This document shows positions 45,900 to 54,121 of a DNA stretch of 64,000 bases, piece by piece. This DNA is from Pontibacter ummariensis (GTDB lineage: Bacteria; Bacteroidota; Bacteroidia; Cytophagales; Hymenobacteraceae). The stretch spans positions 1 through 64,000 of the forward strand of contig NZ_FZOQ01000027.1 in the NCBI RefSeq assembly GCF_900188175.1, given 5' to 3'. The number at the start of each line of letters is the position of its first letter. Position 1 is the first letter of the stretch. A model generated the notes under the pieces. That model saw nothing but the letters and a program-made list of their open reading frames with translations, made no database searches and was not told the origin of the DNA. Both the position numbers and the translations under genes were made by a program.

Positions 45900-47276
45900 A
45901 TGCTGTACGCCGTCCTGAAGCTAATTTACAGAGCCGGGCTGTTCGTTTTCTTTAGAAAGTTAGAGGTGCATAACCGTGCTCTGATGCCGGATAAGGGTCC
46001 TCTCCTGGTCGTGTCGAATCACCCGAACACGTTTATGGACCCAATTGTAACGGCCTCCCTGCTACGCCAGCCGGTGTTCTTTTTAGCGAAAGGAACTGTA
46101 TTTGGCTCTAAGCTTCAGAACTGGATACTGCGCCAGATGCACCTGATCCCCATTCACCGCCGCGAGGACAATCCGGAACAGGCTATCAGCAATGAGGAAG
46201 CCTTCGCCGCCAGCTTTCAGGCGCTACACCAGCAAAAGACTTTGCTCATCTTTCCGGAAGGCAACAGCTTTAACCAGCGGCGCCTGCGCAAGATCAAGAC
46301 AGGCACTGCACGTATCGCTCTGGGGGCTGAGGCAGAATCGCCCCAGGCTTTGGGCATTAAAATCTTACCTGTTGGTTTAAACTACTCCGCCCCTACCCGC
46401 TTTCGGAGCGACGTGTTCATTAATGTAGGGCAGCCCATACAGGTAGCGGATTACCTCGCCGCGTACAGGCAAGACGGGCCCGCAGCGGTACTTGCCCTGA
46501 CAGAAGAAATTCGCCACCGGCTGGAGCGCCTCATCATCCACACCCCCACCGACGAAGAAGACGAACTGGCCAGGCAAGTAGAGGGCATCTACAAAGAGCA
46601 GTTGGCAGCCACAGTTCCGGCACGTTTGCCGGAGCAGGACTTTTTACTAACAAAGGCCATCGTGCGCAGCGTGAGCTACTTCAGCCAGGTAGCCCCGGAA
46701 CGGGTGGCCGCTCTTAAGCGGGACCTCAGCAACTACCGCTTGCAGCTAAAGCGCCTGCACCTCCAGGACGCCGTATTGGGCAAAGGCAAGCAGGAAGTTT
46801 TGCGTCAGAGTCTGCTGTCTTTGCTCTTTCTGGTACTTGGCCTGCCTGTGTACTTATATGGCTTGCTTCACAACTACCTGCCCTATCTTATTCCCTCTAA
46901 AATCGCCCGTGCCGTCACACAAGAGGAGGAGTGGTATGCCCCCATCATGCTAACCGCAGGCATTTTCACCTTTCCTGTGTTCTATCTCCTGAAAGCCTGG
47001 CTTGCCGCAGAGCTGCTTGACCTGTCACTGACATGGCTGCTGACATATTTCCTGAGCTTACCCTTAAGCGGCTTCTTTACGCTGGGGTACTGGAACATTA
47101 TGCAGAAAACGCAGGATAACTGGCTATTGCTCCGCCTGTTCTTCAAGCGGCAGGACGTGGTGAATAAGCTCCGCCAGCAGCGACAACAGCTCATCGCACA
47201 ACTGGAGCAAGCCAGGCAAGACTACCTGCAGGAGACAGAGGGCTCCCCAAACAACTTTAAGGATGCAAAGGCCTAG
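45900..47276 (+). CDS. PlsC-type phospholipid acyltransferase with C-terminal membrane region
   Basis: An N-terminal glycerolphosphate-acyltransferase domain (about 10-225) is followed by three or four hydrophobic segments (about 300-420) and a basic coiled C-terminus (QRQQLIAQLEQARQ). The first acyltransferase motif is SNHPNTFMDP: H41 and D47 are five residues apart (HX5D) rather than the classical HX4D. Motif III is LIFPEGNS (FPEG 118-121). The likely reaction is acylation of a lysophospholipid or glycerol phosphate at the inner membrane. The extended 458-aa form is Bacteroidota-like. Monocistronic. Confidence 0.85.
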   Translation: MLYAVLKLIYRAGLFVFFRKLEVHNRALMPDKGPLLVVSNHPNTFMDPIVTASLLRQPVFFLAKGTVFGSKLQNWILRQMHLIPIHRREDNPEQAISNEEAFAASFQALHQQKTLLIFPEGNSFNQRRLRKIKTGTARIALGAEAESPQALGIKILPVGLNYSAPTRFRSDVFINVGQPIQVADYLAAYRQDGPAAVLALTEEIRHRLERLIIHTPTDEEDELARQVEGIYKEQLAATVPARLPEQDFLLTKAIVRSVSYFSQVAPERVAALKRDLSNYRLQLKRLHLQDAVLGKGKQEVLRQSLLSLLFLVLGLPVYLYGLLHNYLPYLIPSKIARAVTQEEEWYAPIMLTAGIFTFPVFYLLKAWLAAELLDLSLTWLLTYFLSLPLSGFFTLGYWNIMQKTQDNWLLLRLFFKRQDVVNKLRQQRQQLIAQLEQARQDYLQETEGSPNNFKDAKA

Positions 47277-47342
47277 GAATGATCAATTTCAGGCATACGC
47301 TCGTACAAAAGAACCTATAGTACGAACTTAAACTGGAAAATC

Positions 47343-47660
47343 ATGAAAAGAACATATGCATTTATACTGTCAGGGGCTATGCTCGTAAACTTTGGGCTAG
47401 TCAGCTGCTCAGGCGAAAACACCACCGGCGTGGACATAGAAAACTCAGAAGAAGCCTATGACGGGGAGGTTAATGAAGGAAGCCTTGATAGGGACGTGGA
47501 AGAGGATGAATTAAGAAATAACCAGGGAACCGATTTACGGGATCGGGGCATAGAGCAGGATACACCTGTGATGCTTGATCCGGATGTAGGACCAGTGGAC
47601 CCAATTGGTGAGGAGAATCCAGGTGGCCCTATACGGGAAACCGAGGAAGAGGAGTTCTAA
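47343..47660 (+). CDS. Small acidic lipoprotein
   Basis: Signal peptide with lipobox LVSC (C22) and a mature chain of about 83 residues, with very many Glu/Asp (DVEEDELRNNQGTD, ending ETEEEEF). No fold-forming hydrophobic core, so probably disordered and exposed. It is analogous in style to the lipoprotein at 30735-31088. Function unknown. Confidence 0.65.
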   Translation: MKRTYAFILSGAMLVNFGLVSCSGENTTGVDIENSEEAYDGEVNEGSLDRDVEEDELRNNQGTDLRDRGIEQDTPVMLDPDVGPVDPIGEENPGGPIRETEEEEF

Positions 47661-47679
47661 GCATTTGCCAGAACATAAC

Positions 47680-47722
47680 AAAAGCCGCTAACGCTACTTG
47701 CGCTAACGGCTTTTGCCTTTTT
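47680..47722. terminator. Bidirectional terminator
   Basis: CAAAAGCCG-TA-CGC pairs with GCG-TA-CGGCTTTTG (47680-47714) around TACTT with two mismatches, with a T tract on the plus side and A run on the left. Shared by the lipoprotein (plus) and the glycine-rich membrane gene (minus). Confidence 0.7.
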
Positions 47723-48182
47723 ACTCCTCATCGCCCAGGGCATAGCCAACTGCGGCGGCAACTAAACCTCCCAGTAAATAATAAGCTACAGCCATTGCCT
47801 GCGTTTCGGTGGTTTTGTTGCTTGGCTCCTCTCCCAAGCCTAGTGGACCAGGTAAGAAAACCGCACCAGCACCAGCAGCAGCACCTAATACAGATCCTTT
47901 CCACCAGGCATCTTTACCCGTGCCAGCAAGACTATAGTAAAGGGAGTTTGACAGCACATCACCTACCAATGCCCATGTATGCAGCTCATCTCTGTCGCTT
48001 GGCGGCTGCTCGTCTGCCTCCCGCATTAACTTGGCTATGGAGCGCATGCCCAGAATATCCATTCGGGGTGCGTTTGGTGTGAATCGTCGTACTGTTTCGT
48101 GTACCAGGGTCACGGCGCAGGCGCCTGCCAACCCGCCTGCTAGAGCTTTAATTACCTTGTTCATAGTTTTACTTTGTTTCAA
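47721..48182 (-). CDS. Glycine/alanine-rich small membrane protein
   Basis: 153 aa (146 if translation starts at the second ATG, 48164). Glycine-rich helical segments at about 13-30 (KALAGGLAGACAVTLVHE), 105-122 (GSVLGAAAGAGAVFLPGPLGLG) and 130-149 (YYLLGGLVAAAVGYALG) suggest two or three membrane insertions. The polar middle contains RMDILGMRSIAKLMREAD. No family recognised. Next to the DUF3616 gene on the same strand. Confidence 0.65.
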   Translation of the reverse strand: MKQSKTMNKVIKALAGGLAGACAVTLVHETVRRFTPNAPRMDILGMRSIAKLMREADEQPPSDRDELHTWALVGDVLSNSLYYSLAGTGKDAWWKGSVLGAAAGAGAVFLPGPLGLGEEPSNKTTETQAMAVAYYLLGGLVAAAVGYALGDEE

Positions 48183-48232
48183 AATGTTATTCAGGTATAG
48201 CCGTATCCGGTACAGAAGGTTTCAGAAGGCAC

Positions 48233-49321
48233 TTAGGGGATAACTTGTATCAGGTCAGCCAACACAGCATCTTCCCCTACTTTTCGTGCATCGGTAGGGC
48301 TGTCATACACGATCAGCACGTGTTTCTCGTCATACGTGGTCAGCCCCTCCGCTTTGTCTTTGCCTGAGTTATCGCCTGTGCCATGAGGCACCTCGCACAG
48401 GCGCTCCAGCTCGTTGTTGTGCACCATCTGCTCTCCCTTCTTGCTGATGGCACCGGGCCAGCGATAAATGGCGATGACGCCATCCAGATCCATAGTAGGA
48501 CCTGCCAGAATGTAGATGTCCTCACCAAACACCCGAAGCTCCCGGACACCCTTGCCCCTTAGGTTTAGGAAATGCTTTTTGTAAGGCCTGTTCTCCGCAA
48601 CCTGCTTTAGGTGCAGCACGCCCTGCTCATCTTCCTCCGTCTCTATCTCCAGCACCATGGCCCATCCCCGGAGCACAGGCCCACGCAGGCCAATGAAAAT
48701 ACGGCTACCGCTGATAGCCAGCCCCTCTATGTCAAACCCATTGTCTTTGCCTGGAATATGCATAAAAGGCGACACGTGCTCGTCGTGCTGTAGCACATCC
48801 GTTAGTACGCTGCTCGTGGTGTCCCCCTTAAGTTGTGCCGCCCGCAAGGTATGCCCCGGCCGGTCTGGGTCTTCACATGATTTGTAAATAACGTAATGCC
48901 CCGTCTCCTCATCCTGCAGGATAGGAATGCGGGCCAGCAGGTAGCGGTTCGGGTCAGACTTTACCTTGGACAGGCGTTTCATCTGCTTTGCAACGGAATC
49001 ATGCCGGCGGGGCTTTCTGCGCTTTAGACTGTGTGAGCCCACAATCCAGAGGTAGTTGTTTGCTATCCCCATTCCCTCAATGTCTATCTCGCCTCCGTCC
49101 TTTGCCGGTAAGTCGAGGTAGTCGCCCAGGTTAAATGACCGGTGTTTGGCAAAGGAACCATCATCAGAGCGGGTGAGCCGCTCCACTGTCAGGCGCTCGT
49201 CGCAGCTTAGCCATAAATCATTTCCTGTCCGCAGTACAGTAGATAAGCCGTCCCGGACGTGTTTCCCCTCAGGGTTTAAACTCAGTTCCGGATCAAAACG
49301 CAAGGTTATGTTCTTTCTCAT
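48233..49321 (-). CDS. DUF3616 protein
   Basis: 362 aa, a predicted beta-propeller-like, mostly beta protein without a signal peptide. Repeated conserved pieces are DIEGMGIANNYLWIVGSHSLKRRKP and FDIEGLAISGSRIFIGLRGPVLRGWA, and it ends GKDKAEGLTTYDEKHVLIVYDSP. Family function is unknown. It is the first gene of a minus-strand pair with the glycine-rich membrane protein (50-bp gap). Confidence 0.85.
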   Translation of the reverse strand: MRKNITLRFDPELSLNPEGKHVRDGLSTVLRTGNDLWLSCDERLTVERLTRSDDGSFAKHRSFNLGDYLDLPAKDGGEIDIEGMGIANNYLWIVGSHSLKRRKPRRHDSVAKQMKRLSKVKSDPNRYLLARIPILQDEETGHYVIYKSCEDPDRPGHTLRAAQLKGDTTSSVLTDVLQHDEHVSPFMHIPGKDNGFDIEGLAISGSRIFIGLRGPVLRGWAMVLEIETEEDEQGVLHLKQVAENRPYKKHFLNLRGKGVRELRVFGEDIYILAGPTMDLDGVIAIYRWPGAISKKGEQMVHNNELERLCEVPHGTGDNSGKDKAEGLTTYDEKHVLIVYDSPTDARKVGEDAVLADLIQVIP

Positions 49322-49413
49322 GGCTGCTTATGTTTATGGCGTACAATTAATAACTCCAATACAGGCATTTACCTACCTAAAGTTACCACTTTAAGTTGGC
49401 CGGGCATAAAAAA

Positions 49414-49434
49414 AGCCGGACAGGTTGTCCGGCT
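49414..49434 (-). terminator. Terminator of the small membrane-protein gene
   Basis: AGCCGGAC/GTCCGGCT stem (49414-49421 with 49427-49434), AGGTT loop, T7 on the minus strand (complement of 49407-49413). Confidence 0.85.
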
Positions 49435-49458
49435 CTCTTCATCTATCCTAAAAGTAAA

Positions 49459-49815
49459 TTACTTTACTTTCGCATCTGTTTTAGAACTGTTGTTACTGTC
49501 TGAGCTAAGCTTGTTCTTACCAGCAGTCAGGTTGTTCCCACCGGCAGCTTTCATGTTATTAGCTGTTTCCATTGCTTTTGCCTTCAACTTGTTCTTGCTT
49601 TTAGGGCTCATAGCCAGCCAGCCTGCGCCAAGCGCCAAGATAGTACCTCCTACCACTTTCTGTGTTGTACTCATGTGGCTGATTTTATCCATAATAGGGC
49701 CACTGTACTGCTGTAGCTTACCGGTGATGTTGCCCAAGCCTCCTTTTCCTGAGGTAGCGTTAGTGTTTGCTTGTCCATTTGCTTGGGATGAGTTATTGGT
49801 TTTATTGTTTTCCAT
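49459..49815 (-). CDS. Small protein with one membrane helix
   Basis: 118 aa. Asn/Thr/Gly-rich N-terminus (MENNKTNNSSQANGQANTN), a helix with STTQKVVGGTILALGAGWLAM at about 49-70, then a Lys/Asn/Ser-rich tail (KSKNKLKAKAMETANNMKAAGG). Reminiscent of YtxH/hydrophobin-like stress proteins, but no firm family. Single gene with its own terminator. Confidence 0.6.
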   Translation of the reverse strand: MENNKTNNSSQANGQANTNATSGKGGLGNITGKLQQYSGPIMDKISHMSTTQKVVGGTILALGAGWLAMSPKSKNKLKAKAMETANNMKAAGGNNLTAGKNKLSSDSNNSSKTDAKVK

Positions 49816-50091
49816 AGCTTTAATTACGTTAAACGTTACATTTATACAATTCTAGCGCCCAACCTCCGATACAACTCTACCAGATATTTATGCCGGGTAC
49901 TAGACTTATTTTATCGGAGAAATAAACATATAGTTGCGTATACCGCAATATTTCTGTTATTCCAGTAGCTCCCCTACACCGTCCACACACTCACAGGTAG
50001 TAGTAGCCTGTTCACCTCATAAAGTTATGTGACTACAAAGTTTCTGTCCCGCCATTTGCCATAGCATGGAGGTGCTTTGGGAAGAAGAGCA

Positions 50092-50886
50092 CTACGCCTT
50101 GCTCCTGGCTGCACGTCTTTCTTTCCGGAGCATTACCACCTCTGTTAGGCTAATGCCTACCAGTAGCCACAAGCCACCCAGCAGGAAACCTGCCAGCACA
50201 TCAGACAGGTAGTGCACTCCCAGGTATATTCTGCTAAAGCCGATTAGGAGGATCAGTATGGCTGCTACCCACGGGATAAGCGTCCGAAACATCGGGTGCC
50301 AGCTATAACGCCCGTAAGCAAAGTAGGCCAGCAGGCCATAGAGCATAATGGCTGTTGTCGCGTGCCCACTCGGAAAAGAAAAGTGCTCTACAGCATAGTA
50401 CGCTACATCTACAGGCCGTGCCCGGCTGATGATCGTTTTGCCAAACCTCACCGAGAGCCCCACACCTGCCAGTGTCAGCCAGAAGGCCAGCAGCGCCACA
50501 TAACGTTTTTGATACAGGAGAACAATCGTTGCCAGGCCCCCGACTAGCAAGGCAGCCTGCTGGTCCGCCAATTGGGTGATGGTATAGAAGAACAGGCTCA
50601 GCCTCTCGCTACGCATGCTATACAGGAAAGCGGTGAACTGCTTATCAACCGACACGACCCAGGCAGCCTGCATAACACTTTCTGTCAGCTCTGATAAAAG
50701 CAGGATATTGATGGCAGCCACCAAAAACACCAAGGTAAGCGGTAAGCCAACAAACTCCCGGGTGCTAAAGCGATCTACCGCAACCTGAAAGACATGCGGG
50801 TATCTCCTGCGCAGCTCTTTGACTGCAGGTTGGCGCCTTAGCCAGTTTATGGCCCTTCTGACTCTATAGGTAAGGGGGTTTTTCAT
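50092..50886 (-). CDS. PAP2-family phosphatase
   Basis: Membrane phosphatidic acid phosphatase/undecaprenyl-pyrophosphatase-type enzyme. Complete active-site signature: KTIISRARP (KX6RP), FSFPSGHATTA (PSGH) and SRIYLGVHYLSD (SRX5HX3D). About six helices. The ATG at 50886 (MKNPLTYRVRRAINWLRR) is chosen over a longer in-frame reading that would cross the divergent DUF4864-like gene. Substrate (lipid phosphate or C55-PP) not determined. Confidence 0.92.
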   Translation of the reverse strand: MKNPLTYRVRRAINWLRRQPAVKELRRRYPHVFQVAVDRFSTREFVGLPLTLVFLVAAINILLLSELTESVMQAAWVVSVDKQFTAFLYSMRSERLSLFFYTITQLADQQAALLVGGLATIVLLYQKRYVALLAFWLTLAGVGLSVRFGKTIISRARPVDVAYYAVEHFSFPSGHATTAIMLYGLLAYFAYGRYSWHPMFRTLIPWVAAILILLIGFSRIYLGVHYLSDVLAGFLLGGLWLLVGISLTEVVMLRKERRAARSKA

Positions 50887-51023
50887 AAGAATGCATCGAA
50901 GGGGTATACGGGAGGCACCGGGTTTGTTTATCAATATACCCTCTTGCCTTTCTAAAGATGCCCCTACACCCCAAAAAGGGGCTAAACCACAACTAAGGCT
51001 ATCTAAACAAAGTACATATTTAC

Positions 51024-51584
51024 ATGAAGGAGATAGACAAATTGTTTGATAAAATAATGCTAGGGCTAGGGGTTGTGTTGCTGGTCTTGTTCTGGATACA
51101 ATTTCCGGAGGCACCCACACAGGAAGAGCATTACTACGCCTCCTATGCCTCACCTAGCGCCGAAACGAAGTCCACCTCAAAATGGACTTATTTAAAACCA
51201 GATAAGGCACTTTCGCCACACGAAGTTATACGTATACAACTAAAGGCACTACAGCAAAACGACAAAAGCGACAGTGGTGTCATCACGGTGTTTAACTTTT
51301 CCTCCCCTACCAACAAGCTGTATATCGGGCCGATCAATCACTTCAGACTCTTAGTAAGGGACCCTGCTTATCGTCCAATGCTAAACTTCAAAAGTTACAA
51401 AGCCGGGCAATTGGTCGTGACGGGTAACACGGCGTACCAACTGGTGGTGATTACAGATAGAAACGGCAAAGAGGAAGCCTACCTCTTTATCCTTTCAAAG
51501 CAGCGCAAGGGCAGCTACAAAGGCTGCTGGATGACAGAGGGTGTGGCGCGTATGGATGCCTTTCGGGAGACGAGCCTGACTTAA
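51024..51584 (+). CDS. DUF4864-like protein with N-terminal membrane helix
   Basis: 186 aa. A membrane helix about 12-28 (MLGLGVVLLVLFWIQF) is followed by an NTF2-like domain (about 60-175). The domain begins LSPHEVIRIQLKALQQND and runs through VITVFNFSSPTNKLYIGPINHFRLLVRDPAYRPML, similar to DUF4864. The fold is often used for small-ligand binding. Divergent from PAP2 across 137 bp. Function unknown. Confidence 0.65.
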   Translation: MKEIDKLFDKIMLGLGVVLLVLFWIQFPEAPTQEEHYYASYASPSAETKSTSKWTYLKPDKALSPHEVIRIQLKALQQNDKSDSGVITVFNFSSPTNKLYIGPINHFRLLVRDPAYRPMLNFKSYKAGQLVVTGNTAYQLVVITDRNGKEEAYLFILSKQRKGSYKGCWMTEGVARMDAFRETSLT

Positions 51585-51659
51585 GAAAAATTGGCACGTA
51601 GGAAGCCTAAGAGCCGTTTGCCTTGCCCCCTGTGCACCTACTTTTGTGATGAGGACAAC

Positions 51660-52154
51660 TTATTTCGCTGGCTGTAACTCCAACTCCATTTTGATGTCTG
51701 CCCGCTCGTAAATGCTGGCAGGCAGGGGAACTTCCACAAAGCCAAGACGCTCGTATAGGTTAAGGGCTGTTTGCAGGCGACGGTTAGAGACTAGGTATAC
51801 CTTATGGGCACCAGCACGGCGGGCCCAGTCAATGGCTGCCTCGCCCAGCATCTTCCCGATCTTCATGCCCTGCATTTTCGGGGCCACCGCCATCTTGGCC
51901 AACTCGAACACGCCTTCCCCGTCTTTTAGCAAGGCACAAGTGCCAACAGGCTCTCCGTTAAAAAGCGCCATCAGGATGTGCCCTCCTTTGTTGATAATGT
52001 AGCCTTGTGGGTCACTGAGCGACTTCACGTCGGCGTCTTCCATCACAAAATACTTCGAGATCCACTCGTGGTTCAGGTCATAGAAAGCCTGGCCGTAGAA
52101 CAGGTTAAAGTCTACTATCTGTATAGCTGAAGGGGTACTATAATGCTGTGCCAT
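51660..52154 (-). CDS. GNAT-family N-acetyltransferase
   Basis: Acetyl-CoA-binding core LAKMAVAPKMQGMKIGKMLGEAAIDWARRAGAHKVYLVSN (the Q/RxxGxG/A loop is QGMKIGK). VPLPASIYERADIKMELEL closes the fold. 164 aa is normal for single-domain GNATs; substrate unknown. A TAACTTTG box lies 23 bp upstream. Confidence 0.87.
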   Translation of the reverse strand: MAQHYSTPSAIQIVDFNLFYGQAFYDLNHEWISKYFVMEDADVKSLSDPQGYIINKGGHILMALFNGEPVGTCALLKDGEGVFELAKMAVAPKMQGMKIGKMLGEAAIDWARRAGAHKVYLVSNRRLQTALNLYERLGFVEVPLPASIYERADIKMELELQPAK

Positions 52155-52176
52155 GTTGCGCTATGTAATAAAGGCG

Positions 52177-52184
52177 CAAAGTTA
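52177..52184 (-). promoter_or_regulatory. -7 element of the GNAT gene (TAACTTTG)
   Basis: Minus-strand TAACTTTG, 22 nt before the ATG, identical to the carB box. No TTG at the expected -33. Confidence 0.5.
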
Positions 52185-52284
52185 GAAAAATGGCGTGATT
52201 AGAGGAGCGTATGCGACGAAAAGAGCAGGTGCTGCCCTTGCTGCTAGGTAGAGCAGCAAGGGACGAAGTTCGTTGAGCCTTACT

Positions 52285-52779
52285 TCACTTCTTTAGAAGG
52301 TTACCGCGCAACTCCCCGTTGGGATGACGCGAGCTGTGGATATTTACGTACCAAAGGCCTGCCTTTAGGTCGCTCGCCTCGCCTTTTGTAAGCATGCGTG
52401 TCGTACCAATCACTGTACCGCTATAGCCGGTGCTAAAGCCTCCAATACTTACTACAGGAGGGGCACTGGCGTTTGCATCAGCCGGGCCGTGGAAGTGCAT
52501 AGCCGTAGTAGCATCGGCAGGGTTTCCTAACTCCCAGGTGATGGTGTAATCAATTGTGTTGGTTAGTTCGCTGTATGCTACATTCATAGTACCCGAACCC
52601 TTAGAAGTTACCACCGGCCGCTGGTTTGCCCCTAACAGCTGTACATTATTATACTTCGTCTTCCCATCTATAAAGAAGAATTCCTCTTCATCATCACTTT
52701 TGTCGCAGGCGAGGGTTAAGCCACTAAGTACCACCAGGTACAGGAGCAGCGATTTTCGGTAACTTACGGTCTTCTTCAT
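52285..52779 (-). CDS. CHRD-domain lipoprotein
   Basis: Lipoprotein signal with lipobox TLAC (C25), then a CHRD domain (about 40-160; NEDYT-like strand pairs, GPADANASAPPVVSIGGFSTGYSGT, AGLWYVNIHSSRHPNGELRGNL). In chordin and bacterial homologues the role is unclear, often surface or extracellular. An AT-rich palindrome TACTTATAAGTA at 52810-52821 lies 31 bp above the start. Confidence 0.87.
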   Translation of the reverse strand: MKKTVSYRKSLLLYLVVLSGLTLACDKSDDEEEFFFIDGKTKYNNVQLLGANQRPVVTSKGSGTMNVAYSELTNTIDYTITWELGNPADATTAMHFHGPADANASAPPVVSIGGFSTGYSGTVIGTTRMLTKGEASDLKAGLWYVNIHSSRHPNGELRGNLLKK

Positions 52780-52931
52780 TTTGCAGGTAAATTAGATTAA
52801 GTTTAAGCATACTTATAAGTACGCATCCTGCATCCGTTGTTAAGCCAAACCACTACTATTCCGTAAGCCCTTCGAAGGCTGATACCAAGCCCTGTTTTTA
52901 CCTGGCAAAGAAGCTTGTACAAACAAAAAAA

Positions 52932-52949
52932 GCGGACAAAAATGCCCGC
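52932..52949 (-). terminator. Weak terminator of the efflux operon
   Basis: GCGGAC/GCCCGC stem with one mismatch and AAAAAT loop, followed on the minus strand by a T-rich tract (complement of 52921-52931). Confidence 0.5.
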
Positions 52950-52980
52950 CCTTTCACCTTTATTACAAACATCTTTAAAC

Positions 52981-54075
52981 TTATATCTGCACGATGTTGG
53001 CGTCTGGCACCTTCACCTTGTCTTTTTTCTGTAGGCCAGACAGTACCTCAATGTTAATACCGTCGGAAATGCCTGTCTTGATTACCCGCTTTTCAAATAC
53101 CTGTGGGGCTGTCTCGACCTCTACATATGGCTGCTCCTTCTCAAACTTCAGCATGCTTTCTTTAATGGCCAGCGCCTTCTCACGCTTGTCCAGCACAATG
53201 TCGGCATTGGCACTGTAGCCCGCGCGAATAAAGTCCTTCTCATCCAGCAGTACCTTGGCCCTGATGGGGAATTTGATAGTCCCTTCCTCATCCACTCCTT
53301 TCGGGGCAATGTACTCCAGCTCGGCATCAAACACGCGGCCCTCAATAGCCCCAATCGTGAGCAGCAGGTCCATGTTCTCCCGCAGCTTGCCAACCTCCGA
53401 CTCATCGATCTTTCCCTCGAACACAAGGCTGCGCATATCGGCCACGGAGGCAATGGTAGTACCCTCGTTAAAGTTGTTGCGCTCGATAATAGAGGTACCT
53501 ACTTTTACCGGTACATCCAACAGCATGCCGTCGATGGTGGAGTAAACCAGGTTAGAGGACTGCCCTTTTTGGCGGGAAGAGCCTTCGCGTACCAGTTGCA
53601 GGTTGTTTTCCGCTGCCCGCAGGGTCTCCTCTTTTATGGCAAAGTCTGCTTTGTACTTGCGGTACTCCTGCTCCGGCACTACCTTCTGCTCGTATAGCTG
53701 CTCATAGCGGGCCAACTCACGCTTTGCCTCCTCAAAGTTGAGCCTGGCTCTTTGCAGCTCTGTCTCGGCGTTGTTCACGCTCACCATGTTCGGCACAATA
53801 CGGATCTTCGCCAGCAGCTGCCCCTTTTTCACTACCTGGCCCGCCTCTACGTATAGCTCCTCCACAATACCAGACACCTGCGACTTTACCTGTACCTCCT
53901 TGCGGGGTACAATAGAACCGGTGGCTACCGTTTTCTTCACGATCTCTGTCTCGAAAGGTGATTCTGTTTTATACACCACCGGGTCTGTGTGCGCTTTGTT
54001 GTAGAAGTAGTAGCCCAGCCAGCCAGACAGGCCCAGGAAAACTACGATGAACAAGCCTAAAAGAACCTTTTTCAT
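52981..54075 (-). CDS. HlyD/RND-type membrane-fusion protein
   Basis: Periplasmic adaptor anchored by an N-terminal helix (about 5-26). Barrel-sandwich/biotinyl-lipoyl halves (SGIVEELYVEAGQVVKKGQLLAKI and its later mate), an alpha-helical hairpin (about 100-160: AETELQRARLNFEEAKRELARYEQ), and a beta-barrel domain (about 215-310). Forms a complex with the ATPase and permeases upstream; MacA-like. No outer-membrane TolC gene lies beside it. Confidence 0.88.
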   Translation of the reverse strand: MKKVLLGLFIVVFLGLSGWLGYYFYNKAHTDPVVYKTESPFETEIVKKTVATGSIVPRKEVQVKSQVSGIVEELYVEAGQVVKKGQLLAKIRIVPNMVSVNNAETELQRARLNFEEAKRELARYEQLYEQKVVPEQEYRKYKADFAIKEETLRAAENNLQLVREGSSRQKGQSSNLVYSTIDGMLLDVPVKVGTSIIERNNFNEGTTIASVADMRSLVFEGKIDESEVGKLRENMDLLLTIGAIEGRVFDAELEYIAPKGVDEEGTIKFPIRAKVLLDEKDFIRAGYSANADIVLDKREKALAIKESMLKFEKEQPYVEVETAPQVFEKRVIKTGISDGINIEVLSGLQKKDKVKVPDANIVQI

Positions 54076-54121
54076 AGTTGATGTTTATTTATGTATTCTT
54101 GATCTTTTCCTCTAATTGTCT

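Noticed and set aside
50887..51153. Longer N-terminus for the PAP2 protein (89 extra codons)
   Set aside because: It would run through the divergent DUF4864-like gene; the ATG at 50886 gives a normal PAP2 length.
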